In this document: in pieces, positions 36,907-45,423 of the stretch | How positions within the stretch are numbered: the stretch's first letter is position 1 | How the letters are laid out: every line of letters starts with the position of its first letter | From: Curvibacter lanceolatus ATCC 14669 | GTDB taxonomy: Bacteria; Pseudomonadota; Gammaproteobacteria; Burkholderiales; Burkholderiaceae_C | Assembly (NCBI RefSeq): GCF_000381265.1 | Contig: NZ_KB906259.1 | Span: forward strand, 62,001-126,000 | Direction of reading: 5' to 3' | DNA: 64,000 nt | Made by a program: the position numbers and the translations under genes | Notes under the pieces: model-generated | Told to the model about the DNA's origin: nothing | The model's input: the letters and a program-made list of their open reading frames with translations, nothing else | The model's database searches: none

Positions 36907-37953
36907 TCAGCGGTAACCGACGCGGTCCAGCATCTGCTGAACCTTGGTCTGGTTCTGGCCGGCTGCGCTCACGGGGATGACTTCGCTCTTGAAGCTGCCG
37001 CCACCCGCCATTGATTTGAGGGCGGCGTTGTCGAACTGCACCCCCTTGGCCACCGGCCACTCGTTGTTGCCATTGGCGAAATGCTTTTGCGCTTCGGGGC
37101 TGGCCAGGTACTCGAGAAACTTGACCGCGTTGGCCTGGTTCTTCGAGTAGCGCGCCACGGCGCCGCCGGCCACATTGACGTGCGTGCCCCAGCTGGACTG
37201 GTTGGGGAACACCACCCCGACCTTCTCCACCACAGCCCGGTCTTCGGGGTTGCTGGAGCGCATCAGGCGGGCGTAGTAATAGCTGTTGGAGAGGGCCACA
37301 CCGCATTCACCGCTGGCCACGGCGCGGATCTGGTCCGTGTCACCGCCCTGAGGCGAACGGGCCATGTTGTTGACCAGGCCCTGCAGCCAGGTCTCGGTGG
37401 CCGCCGGGCCGATGTGCTCGATCATCGAACCGAACAGACTCACGTTGTAGGGCGACGAACCGGTGGTGGTGCAGAGTCTGCCCTTGAACTGGGGATCGGC
37501 GAGCTTGTCGTAAGTGTCGAAATCGGCTTTGCGGTACTTGATCTTGTTGAAGACGATGACGCGGGCACGGGTCGAAAAGCCGAACCAGGCGATACCGCCA
37601 TCGGCCTTGGGCTGGGCGTGGAACTGTGCGGGAATGGCGTCTTCAAGGGTCTTGGAGCGGATCGGCTGGAACAGGCCATCGTTTTCGGCACGCCACAGGC
37701 GGGCCGCATCCACCAGCAGAATCACATCGGCAGGCGAGGCGCTGCCTTCGGCCTTGAGGCGGCTGAGGATGCCGGCGTCATCGGAATCGACCCGGTTGAT
37801 CTTGATGCCGGTGGCCTTGGTGAAGGCGCTGTAGAGGGCATCGTCGCTCTGGTAATGGCGTGCCGAGTAGAGGTTGACAGAGCCCTCGTCCGCCTGGGCG
37901 GACAGCCATGGGGCCGCCAGGGCCAGCGTGAGGATGGGAAGGATGCGTCGCAT
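36907..37953 (-). CDS. Ferric-iron ABC transporter, periplasmic binding protein (FbpA/FutA-like)
   Basis: A 348-residue periplasmic protein. Signal peptide of about 21 residues (RRILPILTLALAAPWLSAQA). The mature part has the FbpA pattern: VNLYSARHYQSDDALYSAFTKATGIKINRV, a conserved KYRKADFDTYDKLADPQFKGRL segment and the tyrosine cluster SNSYYYARL, whose tyrosines bind ferric iron in the family. It lies downstream of the permease gene but has its own Fur-box candidate about 100 bp upstream, so it may be transcribed separately. Start at 37953 gives the signal peptide. Confidence 0.92.
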   Translation of the reverse strand: MRRILPILTLALAAPWLSAQADEGSVNLYSARHYQSDDALYSAFTKATGIKINRVDSDDAGILSRLKAEGSASPADVILLVDAARLWRAENDGLFQPIRSKTLEDAIPAQFHAQPKADGGIAWFGFSTRARVIVFNKIKYRKADFDTYDKLADPQFKGRLCTTTGSSPYNVSLFGSMIEHIGPAATETWLQGLVNNMARSPQGGDTDQIRAVASGECGVALSNSYYYARLMRSSNPEDRAVVEKVGVVFPNQSSWGTHVNVAGGAVARYSKNQANAVKFLEYLASPEAQKHFANGNNEWPVAKGVQFDNAALKSMAGGGSFKSEVIPVSAAGQNQTKVQQMLDRVGYR

Positions 37954-38053
37954 GTGTGAGGGCCTCGCCAAGGTCAGCTCAGAAGGTGTCGATTTGGGTG
38001 AATAAATTGCAATCTCTTTGCGAATCAACGCAAAGGAAAGCAAATGCTATCAC

Positions 38054-38074
38054 GAACAAGAATGATTCTCATAA
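38054..38074 (-). promoter_or_regulatory. Fur-box candidate upstream of the iron-binding protein gene
   Basis: On the minus strand the core reads ATGAGAATCATTCTTG, a close match to the Fur palindrome (ATGAGAATnATTCTCAT). It lies between the permease stop (38111) and the binding-protein start (37953), about 100 bp upstream. This is the best Fur site in the window. Confidence 0.7.
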
Positions 38075-38110
38075 ACATCCTAACCCCCATCAGTGAGGTG
38101 TTGCGCGAGA

Positions 38111-39727
38111 CTAACGACGACGCAGGGTGCGGCTCAGCAGCATCACCGGCACCAGGCCCACCAGCACCAGCGCCAGGGCCGGCAAGGCGGCCTCCCCCAG
38201 GCGCTCGTCACGCGCCAGCTGATGGGTGATCACGGCCAGGGTGTCGGTGTTGAAGGGGCGCAACACCAGGGTCGCAGGCAGCTCTTTCATGACATCCACC
38301 ATCACCAGCAGGATGGCGGCCATCATGGGCTGGCGCAGCAGCGGCATGTGCACGCGCCGGAGCAGGCCCCAGCCGGCCACCCCGAGCATGCGGGCGCTGT
38401 CATCGAGGTGGACCGGCACCCGGCTGTAGCCGCTTTGCACCGATTGCAGCGCCACCGCCACAAAACGCACCAGGTAGGCCCAGATCAGCCCCAGGAAGGT
38501 GGTGGTCAGCCAAGACCCCACGGACGCTTGCGGCCAGCGCGACTGCACCCACCCCACAGGCAGCAGCAGCCCGACCACGATCACGGCGCCGGGCACGGCA
38601 TAGCCCAGGCCGATCAGATAGGACAGCGAGCGCATCTGGGTGCCCGGGTACAGGCGCGACTGGGCCGACAGCCACAGGGCCAGCAAGCTGGCCAGCACCG
38701 CCGTGCCCAGGCCCAGCGCCAGGCTGTCGAAAGCCCAGCGACCGAAACGCGCCCAGGGCAAGGCCACCTCCCCGGCGGCGTGCAGGGCCCGCAGCATGAA
38801 GCCCACCGGCAGCACAAAACCCAGCAGCACCGGCAGCGCACACAGAGCGATCGCCAGCGCGGCACGCCAGCCGCCCAGCCTCAGCGAAGCCGAAGCTGCG
38901 GATGCCCGGTCCAGCCGCTGGCTGGCAAAACGCAGGCGCGCCTGAGAGCGCTGCTCCAGCGTCAGCAGCAGCGCCACGATCAGCAACAGCACCGTGGCCA
39001 ACTGGGCTGCCGCAATATGGTCTTCCATGACCAGCCAGGCCTTGTAGATGCCGGCGGTGAAGGTCTGGATCCCGAAATAGCTGGAGACGCCGTAGTCGGC
39101 CAAGGTCTCCATCAACGCCAGCGCAGCACCCGCCGCCATGGCTGGGCGGGCCATGGGCAAGGCCACGCGGAACACACGCCGCCCCAGCGAGGCCCCCAGC
39201 AGGCGGGCCGCCTCCATCAGCAACTGGGCCCGCTGCGCCAGCGCTGTGCGCACCAGCAGGTAGACATAGGGGTACAAGGCCAGGATGAAAACACCGATCG
39301 CGCCCCCCACGCTGCGGATGTTGGGCAGCAGGCGCCCCTCCAGGCCCCAGGCCGCGCGCAGCCAAGTCTGCAAGGGCCCGCTGAACTGCAGGAAATCGGT
39401 GTAGGCATAGGCCAGCACATAGGCCGGCATGGCCAGGGGCAGCAACAGGGCCCATTCAAAGGTGCGACGCCCAGGGAAATCAAACAGGCTCACCAGCACC
39501 GCACACAAGGTGCCGAGCAGGACCACCCCGATGCCCACGCCCAGGGACAGCGCCACGGTGGTGCCAGCATAGCGCGGCAGCACCGTCTCCAGCATGTTGC
39601 GCAGCAGCTCGTTGGAGCCTTCGTTCCATTGCAGCCAGGCCCCGATCACCACCAGCACCGGCAAGGCCAGCAGCAGGGCAATTCCCCAGAGAACGGCACG
39701 CGAGAAGAAGCCCGGACGAAAAATCAT
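38111..39727 (-). CDS. Ferric-iron ABC transporter permease (FbpB-like)
   Basis: A 538-residue inner-membrane protein made of two fused permease halves, each with the EAA loop pattern (AARLLGASLGRRVFRVALPMARP; ARMLGVAGWGLLRRVHMPLLRQP) expected for ATPase contact. About twelve membrane segments are visible. FbpB proteins carry ferric iron delivered by FbpA. It is divergent from the ATPase gene with only 52 bp between start codons, and its TACAAT -10 candidate sits five bases before the ATG. Confidence 0.92.
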   Translation of the reverse strand: MIFRPGFFSRAVLWGIALLLALPVLVVIGAWLQWNEGSNELLRNMLETVLPRYAGTTVALSLGVGIGVVLLGTLCAVLVSLFDFPGRRTFEWALLLPLAMPAYVLAYAYTDFLQFSGPLQTWLRAAWGLEGRLLPNIRSVGGAIGVFILALYPYVYLLVRTALAQRAQLLMEAARLLGASLGRRVFRVALPMARPAMAAGAALALMETLADYGVSSYFGIQTFTAGIYKAWLVMEDHIAAAQLATVLLLIVALLLTLEQRSQARLRFASQRLDRASAASASLRLGGWRAALAIALCALPVLLGFVLPVGFMLRALHAAGEVALPWARFGRWAFDSLALGLGTAVLASLLALWLSAQSRLYPGTQMRSLSYLIGLGYAVPGAVIVVGLLLPVGWVQSRWPQASVGSWLTTTFLGLIWAYLVRFVAVALQSVQSGYSRVPVHLDDSARMLGVAGWGLLRRVHMPLLRQPMMAAILLVMVDVMKELPATLVLRPFNTDTLAVITHQLARDERLGEAALPALALVLVGLVPVMLLSRTLRRR

Positions 39728-39732
39728 GCGGC

Positions 39733-39773
39733 ATTGTAGGAGCCAATATCGTGGCCCTTCGACTCCCTACAAT
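39733..39773. promoter_or_regulatory. Symmetric divergent promoter between permease and ATPase genes
   Basis: ATTGTAGGAG (39733-39742) and CTCCCTACAAT (39763-39773) form an inverted repeat. Each arm supplies a TACAAT -10, for the minus-strand permease gene (39733-39738) and for the plus-strand ATPase gene (39768-39773), five or six bases before each ATG. No good -35 is seen. Both transcripts may be leaderless. Confidence 0.5.
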
Positions 39774-39779
39774 CGCCCC

Positions 39780-40841
39780 ATGTTTCTTGACGTCCTTGAT
39801 TTGGAGATCCGCTACCCCGGCCGCGAACACCTCGCGGTGGACCGCGCCAGCCTGGGCCTGAAGGCCGGCGAGATCGGTGTCTTGCTGGGCCCCTCGGGCT
39901 GCGGCAAGACCACGCTGCTGCGCGCCGTGGCCGGGCTCGAGCCCGTCAGCGCCGGCACGATCCAGCTGGCGGGCGAGTGCGTCAGTGGCCAGGGCAGCCC
40001 TGTGCCGCCGGAGCGGCGGCGCATCGGCATGGTGTTCCAGGACTATGCGCTGTTCCCCCACCTCAGCGTGGCCGACAACGTCCGCTTCGGGCTGCACCGC
40101 CAGCCGCGCGCCCAACAAGCCCGGCGAGTGGACGAGGTGCTGGCCCTGGTCGGGCTGCGCTCCAGCGCCCAGCGCCTGCCGCATGAACTCTCGGGCGGAC
40201 AGCAGCAGCGGGTGGCCCTGGCCCGGGCCCTGGCGCCCAAGCCTCAGCTGATGCTGCTCGACGAGCCCTTCTCCAACCTCGATGTGGAACTGCGCGAGCG
40301 CCTGGCCCAGGAGGTGCGCAGCATCCTCAAGGAAGCCCAGACCACCGCGCTGTTCGTCACCCACGACCAGATGGAGGCCTTTGCCCTGGGCGACCTGATC
40401 GGGGTCATGTCACAGGGTCGGATGCACCAGTGGGCCGACGCCGGCACGGTGTACCGCGAACCCGCCACCCGCTTTGTGGCCGACTTCATCGGCCATGGGG
40501 TGTTTGCCCCGGGCCTTGTGCAGCACCAGGCCGGCCAGCGCTGGATCGACACTGCCCTGGGGCCGCTGCCGGCCCCGGCGCAACGGCCCGAAGGACCTTG
40601 CGACGTGCTGCTGCGCGCCAGCGACGTGGCCAGCGACATGGCCCCTGGCGCCCCCCAGGCCCAGATTGTTCGCAAGCTGTTCCGCGGTGCCGACTCGTTG
40701 TATGAACTGCGCCTGAGCGACGGCCAACGCCTGCTGGCCCAGTTGCCCAGCCACCTGGAGCACCCTGTCGGCAGCTGGATCGGCGTGCGGGCCCGGCCCG
40801 AACATCCCGTGGTGTTCGACCGCCTCCCCACGGCGGCCTGA
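39780..40841 (+). CDS. Ferric-iron ABC transporter ATPase (FbpC-like)
   Basis: A 353-residue ATPase driving the transporter. Walker A GPSGCGKTT (residues 38-46), Q-loop FQDYALFPHLSV, signature LSGGQQQRVALARAL, Walker B LMLLDEPFSNLD, switch THDQMEAF. The C-terminal regulatory OB-like domain ends near GVRARPEHPVV. Such domains are typical of the iron/thiamine and polyamine ATPases. Divergent from its permease. The ATG at 39780 is chosen because family proteins start here; the frame extends upstream through the promoter but without protein-like residues. Confidence 0.93.
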   Translation: MFLDVLDLEIRYPGREHLAVDRASLGLKAGEIGVLLGPSGCGKTTLLRAVAGLEPVSAGTIQLAGECVSGQGSPVPPERRRIGMVFQDYALFPHLSVADNVRFGLHRQPRAQQARRVDEVLALVGLRSSAQRLPHELSGGQQQRVALARALAPKPQLMLLDEPFSNLDVELRERLAQEVRSILKEAQTTALFVTHDQMEAFALGDLIGVMSQGRMHQWADAGTVYREPATRFVADFIGHGVFAPGLVQHQAGQRWIDTALGPLPAPAQRPEGPCDVLLRASDVASDMAPGAPQAQIVRKLFRGADSLYELRLSDGQRLLAQLPSHLEHPVGSWIGVRARPEHPVVFDRLPTAA

Positions 40842-40853
40842 CGCAGCAGCGGA

Positions 40854-42113
40854 TCAGGCAGGCTGCAGGCCGGCCGCGGTGCGGCGCACCCGCCGCACAT
40901 TGAAGGCACTCGCAATCAGCACCGCCTGCACCACGGCCAGGCCCACCAGCACGCTGGTGTACTGGCCATGGTCCATCAGCCGGCCGAACACCAGCGGCGA
41001 GATGGCCTGCCCGATGTCCAGCCCCGCATACACCACGCCATAGACGCGGCCAGTGGCGTTCTCGGGCGTGGAGCGCTTGACCAGCAGATCGCGCGAGGGC
41101 CCGGCGATGCCATTGGCAAAGCCCATGAAGCCAAACAACACCGGCACCAGGCTGGCCGGCACCGGGGCCAGGGCCAGGCTGAGCGCCACCAGGGCGGCCA
41201 GGCCGATGCCCACGGCCACGATGCGCTCGCAACGTGTGGGGTCAGAGGCCAGAAAGCCGCCCAGCACCATGCCGCCGGCACTGGCCACCATGTAGATGGT
41301 CAGGCACACCGCCACCAGGGTCACGGGCACGGCGTGCAACTGACGTGCCGCCTCGGGCGCGAAGGTCTGCACCACACTGAGCGCCATGGCATAGAACAGG
41401 AAGAAGGCAAAGCACATCCACACGGCCGGGATGCGCAGGAAATCGAGACCGCCCGCGGCCGAGCCTGTGCTCTTGGCCGATGAGGCCGCGGCAGGCTTGG
41501 GCGCGGCGGTGGCGCTGGGCAGGCTCAGCACCTCGCGGTTGAACCACAGCACCGCCAACACGGCCAGGGCCAGCCCACCCGCGCTGGCCAGCGCCACGCG
41601 CCAGGAGAAAGCCATGGCCAGCGGCACCACCAGGGCCGGCGCCAGCGCCCAGCCCAGGCTGCCGGTGATGCCGTGCACGCTGTAGGCATGGCCCAGCCGG
41701 GTGGTGGCCACCTTGCGGTTGAACAAGGTGTAGTCGACCGGGTGGAACACCCCGTTGCCCATGCCGGCCAGCACCGCGCAGAACAGCAGCATCCAGTAGC
41801 TGGGAGCAGCGGCATAGCCCAGCAAGGCCACGCCCAGCAGGCCCAGGCCGGCAAACAGCACCGGGCGCGGGCTGTAGCGATCGACCACAAAGCCCGACAA
41901 GGCCTGCACGATGCACGACACCACAAAGAACACGGTGAGCACAAAGCCCAGCTCGGTGTAGCTCACGCCAAAGGCATCCTTGAGCCAGGGGAACAAGGGG
42001 GCCAGCACCAGCTGGCTGAAATGGCTGATGCCATGGGCCAGCCCCACCAGACCGATCAGGGCGGCATCCTGGCGGACGGTGGGCACGGGCAAGGCGTGGG
42101 CGGTGGTGGACAT
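40854..42113 (-). CDS. MFS transporter (Fsr-like exporter)
   Basis: A 419-residue major-facilitator protein with twelve predicted helices. It shows GISHFSQLVLAPLFPWLKDAFGVSYTELG at the start, VDRYSPRPVLFAG after helix 2, and a short cytoplasmic loop rich in Ala/Pro/Lys around residues 200-220. The pattern resembles fosmidomycin-resistance-like exporters. Divergent from an AraC-type gene with an inverted-repeat operator between them, so its expression is probably controlled by that regulator. Substrate unknown. Inner membrane. Confidence 0.88.
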   Translation of the reverse strand: MSTTAHALPVPTVRQDAALIGLVGLAHGISHFSQLVLAPLFPWLKDAFGVSYTELGFVLTVFFVVSCIVQALSGFVVDRYSPRPVLFAGLGLLGVALLGYAAAPSYWMLLFCAVLAGMGNGVFHPVDYTLFNRKVATTRLGHAYSVHGITGSLGWALAPALVVPLAMAFSWRVALASAGGLALAVLAVLWFNREVLSLPSATAAPKPAAASSAKSTGSAAGGLDFLRIPAVWMCFAFFLFYAMALSVVQTFAPEAARQLHAVPVTLVAVCLTIYMVASAGGMVLGGFLASDPTRCERIVAVGIGLAALVALSLALAPVPASLVPVLFGFMGFANGIAGPSRDLLVKRSTPENATGRVYGVVYAGLDIGQAISPLVFGRLMDHGQYTSVLVGLAVVQAVLIASAFNVRRVRRTAAGLQPA

Positions 42114-42165
42114 GAATGGGGCTCCCTATGGGCTTGAAGAGGGTCATGTTAGGGGGAGTGCGCTC

Positions 42166-42208
42166 GTCTTGTTGACGATGAAAAGACATAATTCATCGCA
42201 ATCAAGAC
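42166..42208. promoter_or_regulatory. Inverted-repeat operator between MFS and AraC genes
   Basis: GTCTTGTTGACGATGAA (42166-42182) and TTCATCGCAATCAAGAC (42192-42208) pair at 13 of 17 positions with a 9 bp spacer. They lie centrally in the 111 bp divergent gap. A good candidate binding site for the adjacent AraC-type regulator. Confidence 0.65.
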
Positions 42209-42224
42209 AAATCACCCCACCGAC

Positions 42225-43139
42225 ATGCCCGCCATCCGACGCCGCCCCGCCCGCAGCGCAGCCAGGCCCGTGACCGTGCGCCCCCTGGGCGACGTGGTCG
42301 ACAGCCTCACCCCGCACCTGTACCTGCCCACGGCCGATCGCCCGCTGCGCGCCAAGATGCGCCACCTGCAGGCCGAGACCAAGGTGGTGCCGCACCACCA
42401 CGAGTGGCCGCAGCTCACCTTCTCGCTCAACGGCGTGTGCCGGCTCAGCACCGACGACGGCACCTTCATCGTGCCGCCCTCGCGCGCGGTCTGGGTGCCG
42501 GCGGGCATGAGCCACTCGATCAATGTGGTGGAAGACGCCGACCTGCACACCCTGTACCTGCACCACCACGCCGCCCCGCAACAGGCCCCCTGGCAAGGCT
42601 GCGTGGTGATCGAGGTCACCGAGCTGATGCGCGCCCTGGTGCTGGGCCTGGACACGCACTCGGACGCCCAGCTGAGCCAGGTCGAACCCCACAGGCAACA
42701 GGCCTTGTTGCAACGCGAGCGCCTGATCCAGCCCCTGCTGTGCGACGAGTTGCTGCAGGCCCCGCAGATCCGCATGGGCGTGCCCCTGCCCCCGCGCGAC
42801 GGCGGCGACAAGCGCCTGCGGGCCCTGTGTGAAGCCGTGCTGCGGGCCCCGGGCGAACGGGCCACGCTGGCCGAATGGTCGGCCAGCGTCGGGGCCAGCG
42901 AGCGCACCGTGGCCCGGCTGTTCCGCGAGCAGCTGGGCCTGAGCTACCAGCAATGGCGCCAGCAGGCCACGCTGGCCTACGCCCTGCCCCTGCTGGCCCG
43001 CGGCCAGCCGGTGAGCCTGGTGGCGGCGGCCAGCGGCTACGCCAGCGAAAGCGCCTTCACCGCCATGTTCCGCGCCGCCATGGGCCAGCCGCCCAGCCAC
43101 TTCAGCGGCAAGACGCGACACAGCGCGGGCTTGGTCTGA
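42225..43139 (+). CDS. AraC-family transcriptional regulator with cupin sensor
   Basis: A 304-residue regulator. The N-terminal cupin (residues about 20-130) has HLQAETKVVPHHHEWPQLTFSLNG and WVPAGMSHSINV. The C-terminal double helix-turn-helix is ATLAEWSASVGASERTVARLFREQLGL and QPVSLVAAASGYASESAFTAMFRAAMG. Divergent from the MFS transporter across an inverted repeat, so likely its activator or repressor. The effector is unknown. The start is the ATG at 42225. Confidence 0.92.
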   Translation: MPAIRRRPARSAARPVTVRPLGDVVDSLTPHLYLPTADRPLRAKMRHLQAETKVVPHHHEWPQLTFSLNGVCRLSTDDGTFIVPPSRAVWVPAGMSHSINVVEDADLHTLYLHHHAAPQQAPWQGCVVIEVTELMRALVLGLDTHSDAQLSQVEPHRQQALLQRERLIQPLLCDELLQAPQIRMGVPLPPRDGGDKRLRALCEAVLRAPGERATLAEWSASVGASERTVARLFREQLGLSYQQWRQQATLAYALPLLARGQPVSLVAAASGYASESAFTAMFRAAMGQPPSHFSGKTRHSAGLV

Positions 43140-43238
43140 CGGCCCGTTCATCCGGTTACATCCTCACAGACAAGGCCGTCGGCTCACGCTATGCTGCCGC
43201 AGGTCCCCGACAGCCCCCTCTCTAGCCTTGCCTTGCCC

Positions 43239-45407
43239 ATGCGTTTTTTCTCTCCCCTGACCTGGCTGCACCGACTGCCCCCCCACGTCCTCAACGGTCT
43301 GGGTGTGGCGCTCGGCATCGGCCTGATCCAGTGGCTGTTCGGCAGCCACGCCACCCTGCACCTGGCCCAGTTGGCCAGCAGCGGTGCGGTGTTCTCCAGC
43401 CTGGCCGATGTGCCCACCACACCGCGGCGCTCGCTGCACCGAGTGCTGCTGGCCGCCGTGCTTGGCGCGCTGGCCACCTGGACGGTGGCGGCCCTGGACC
43501 CCTACCCCCGGCTGCTGGGCCTGGCCATCATGGGGCTGGTGTTCCTCGGCATGATGACCCTGGCCTGGGGCCCGCGGGCTGGCCCGGTGTCGTTTGCCGC
43601 CGTGCTGGCCATCGTCTTCACCATGGGCGTGCCCCCGGGCACCCCGCCCGACGAACTGCTGGCCTGGACCCTGGCCGGCTCGGCCGTGTACCTGGGCTGG
43701 GCCCAGATCCTGGTGCGCCTGCTGCAACCGCGCTACCGCAGCCTGGCCCTGGCCGCCGCGCTGGACGCCACGGCCCAGTTGCTGCGCTCACGGGCCGGTG
43801 TGGTCGAAGGGGCCGCCGAAACCGACCAGGCGCGCGATTCGCTGCAGACCTGGGTGCGCGACGAGGCCGTGCTGGCCGAACGCCTTCAGGCCGCCCGCGA
43901 CCTGCTGTTCGCCGCCCCCGACTCGGCCCGCGCGCGCCGCGACACCGGCATGCTGCTGCGCGCCATCGACCTGCGCGACATCCTGCTGGCCAGCCGCCTC
44001 GACCTGGAGCTGCTGGGCAGCGACGAGCTGGCCCTGCAGGTGCGCGCAGCCCTGGCGGCGCGCCTGCGCCACCTGGCCTACCGGCTGGACCAGGCCCAGG
44101 CCGGTGTGCGCGGCCTGCCACCCACCGCCGAGGCCGAGCCCCCGCTGCGGCTGGATTTGCGTGACCAGTTCCTGGCCCACCCCCTGCTGCCATCGGATGA
44201 CCGACGGGCCCGCCTGCTGCCGGCCCTGGTGAACCGGGTGCAGCACCTGGCCGATGACGTGGACGCCATCCATGCGCTGCTGCGCCAGGGCGACGGTGAA
44301 CTGCCGCTGACGCGCAAGGAACTGCAACTGTTCGTGGCCCCCGAAGGCTGGCCGCTGTCGGCCTTCAAGCCCCACCTGAGCCTGGCCTCGCCCGTGCTGC
44401 GCCACGCCCTGCGCGCCGCGCTGGCGCTGGGGGCGGCCTACTACATCGCACTGGCCCTGCCCTGGACCGCCCACCCCCAATGGCTGGTGCTGAGCGTGGC
44501 GGTGGTGCTGCGCGGCAACCTGGAGCAGACCCTGTCGCGACGCAACATCCGGGTGCTGGGCACCCTGCTGGGCTGCCTGATCGTGATGGGGCTGGCCCAT
44601 GTGCACTCGCCCCTGCTGCTGACCCTGGCCTTTCTGACGGCGGTGGGCCTGGCGCACAGCTTTGCCGTGGAACGCTACCTGGTCACGGCCTCGGCGGCCA
44701 CGGTGATGGCCTTGTTGCAGGCGCATCTGGCCCACCCGGCGATCGGCTTTCCGATTGCCGAACGCCTGGGCGACACCCTGCTGGGCGCGCTGATGGCCTG
44801 GGCCTTCTGTTTTGTGCTGCCCTCGTGGGAGCGACGCGCCCTGCCCCGCACACTGCCACGCCTGTTGCAGGCGCTGCGCGCCTACGCCCATGCGGCGCTG
44901 GCACCCCACGACCCGGCCCACCCCGAGCGCACCGTGACCCAGCGCCTGGCACGGCGCCAGGCCTACGACGCCCTGGGCCTGCTGGCCACGGCCCTGCAGC
45001 GCAGCAGCTTCGAGCCGCGCCAGGTGCAACTGCCGCTGCAAGCCCTGACCCGGCTGCTGGACCACGCCCAGCGCCTGATGGCCCACCTGTCGATGCTGCG
45101 CATGATGCAGTTGCGCGGCGGCACTGAACTGCAACAGGCCCAGGCGCAGGCGGCGGTGCAGGCTGCCCAGAAGACGCTGGACACGCTGCTGACCCTTGGC
45201 AAACAGCCCGCCGGCGACACCGACATCGAGACCCAGGTCGAGGCCGCGGCCCTGGATGCGGGGCTGGACCTGCTGCCGGAAAAGCCGCTCAGCGAAGACG
45301 TGATGCCCTGGATGAACCGGCGCCTGCAGGTGGCCCTGCGCGACGCGGCCCGGGTGGCATCGTCGGCGCGCGAGGCACTGGCCGAACTGCGCCGCCCACC
45401 GAGCTGA
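43239..45407 (+). CDS. FUSC-family membrane protein (YccS/AaeB-like)
   Basis: A 722-residue protein with two blocks of about six membrane helices (residues about 15-165 and 390-530), each followed by a cytoplasmic region, as in FUSC proteins such as AaeB and YccS. The second block has HPQWLVLSVAVVLRGNLEQTLSRRNIRVLGTLLG, the FUSC signature segment. AaeB exports aromatic acids; no partner adaptor is present here, so function is open. The ATG at 43239 (MRFFSPL) is preferred over one at 43191, on resemblance to the family start; neither has a strong ribosome-binding site. Confidence 0.85.
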   Translation: MRFFSPLTWLHRLPPHVLNGLGVALGIGLIQWLFGSHATLHLAQLASSGAVFSSLADVPTTPRRSLHRVLLAAVLGALATWTVAALDPYPRLLGLAIMGLVFLGMMTLAWGPRAGPVSFAAVLAIVFTMGVPPGTPPDELLAWTLAGSAVYLGWAQILVRLLQPRYRSLALAAALDATAQLLRSRAGVVEGAAETDQARDSLQTWVRDEAVLAERLQAARDLLFAAPDSARARRDTGMLLRAIDLRDILLASRLDLELLGSDELALQVRAALAARLRHLAYRLDQAQAGVRGLPPTAEAEPPLRLDLRDQFLAHPLLPSDDRRARLLPALVNRVQHLADDVDAIHALLRQGDGELPLTRKELQLFVAPEGWPLSAFKPHLSLASPVLRHALRAALALGAAYYIALALPWTAHPQWLVLSVAVVLRGNLEQTLSRRNIRVLGTLLGCLIVMGLAHVHSPLLLTLAFLTAVGLAHSFAVERYLVTASAATVMALLQAHLAHPAIGFPIAERLGDTLLGALMAWAFCFVLPSWERRALPRTLPRLLQALRAYAHAALAPHDPAHPERTVTQRLARRQAYDALGLLATALQRSSFEPRQVQLPLQALTRLLDHAQRLMAHLSMLRMMQLRGGTELQQAQAQAAVQAAQKTLDTLLTLGKQPAGDTDIETQVEAAALDAGLDLLPEKPLSEDVMPWMNRRLQVALRDAARVASSAREALAELRRPPS

Positions 45408-45423
45408 GCGCCTTGAAGCCGGT

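Noticed and set aside
43191..43238. Start of the FUSC gene at 43191
   Set aside because: The 16 extra residues do not resemble the family start and lack a ribosome-binding site; 43239 is preferred, though not proven.
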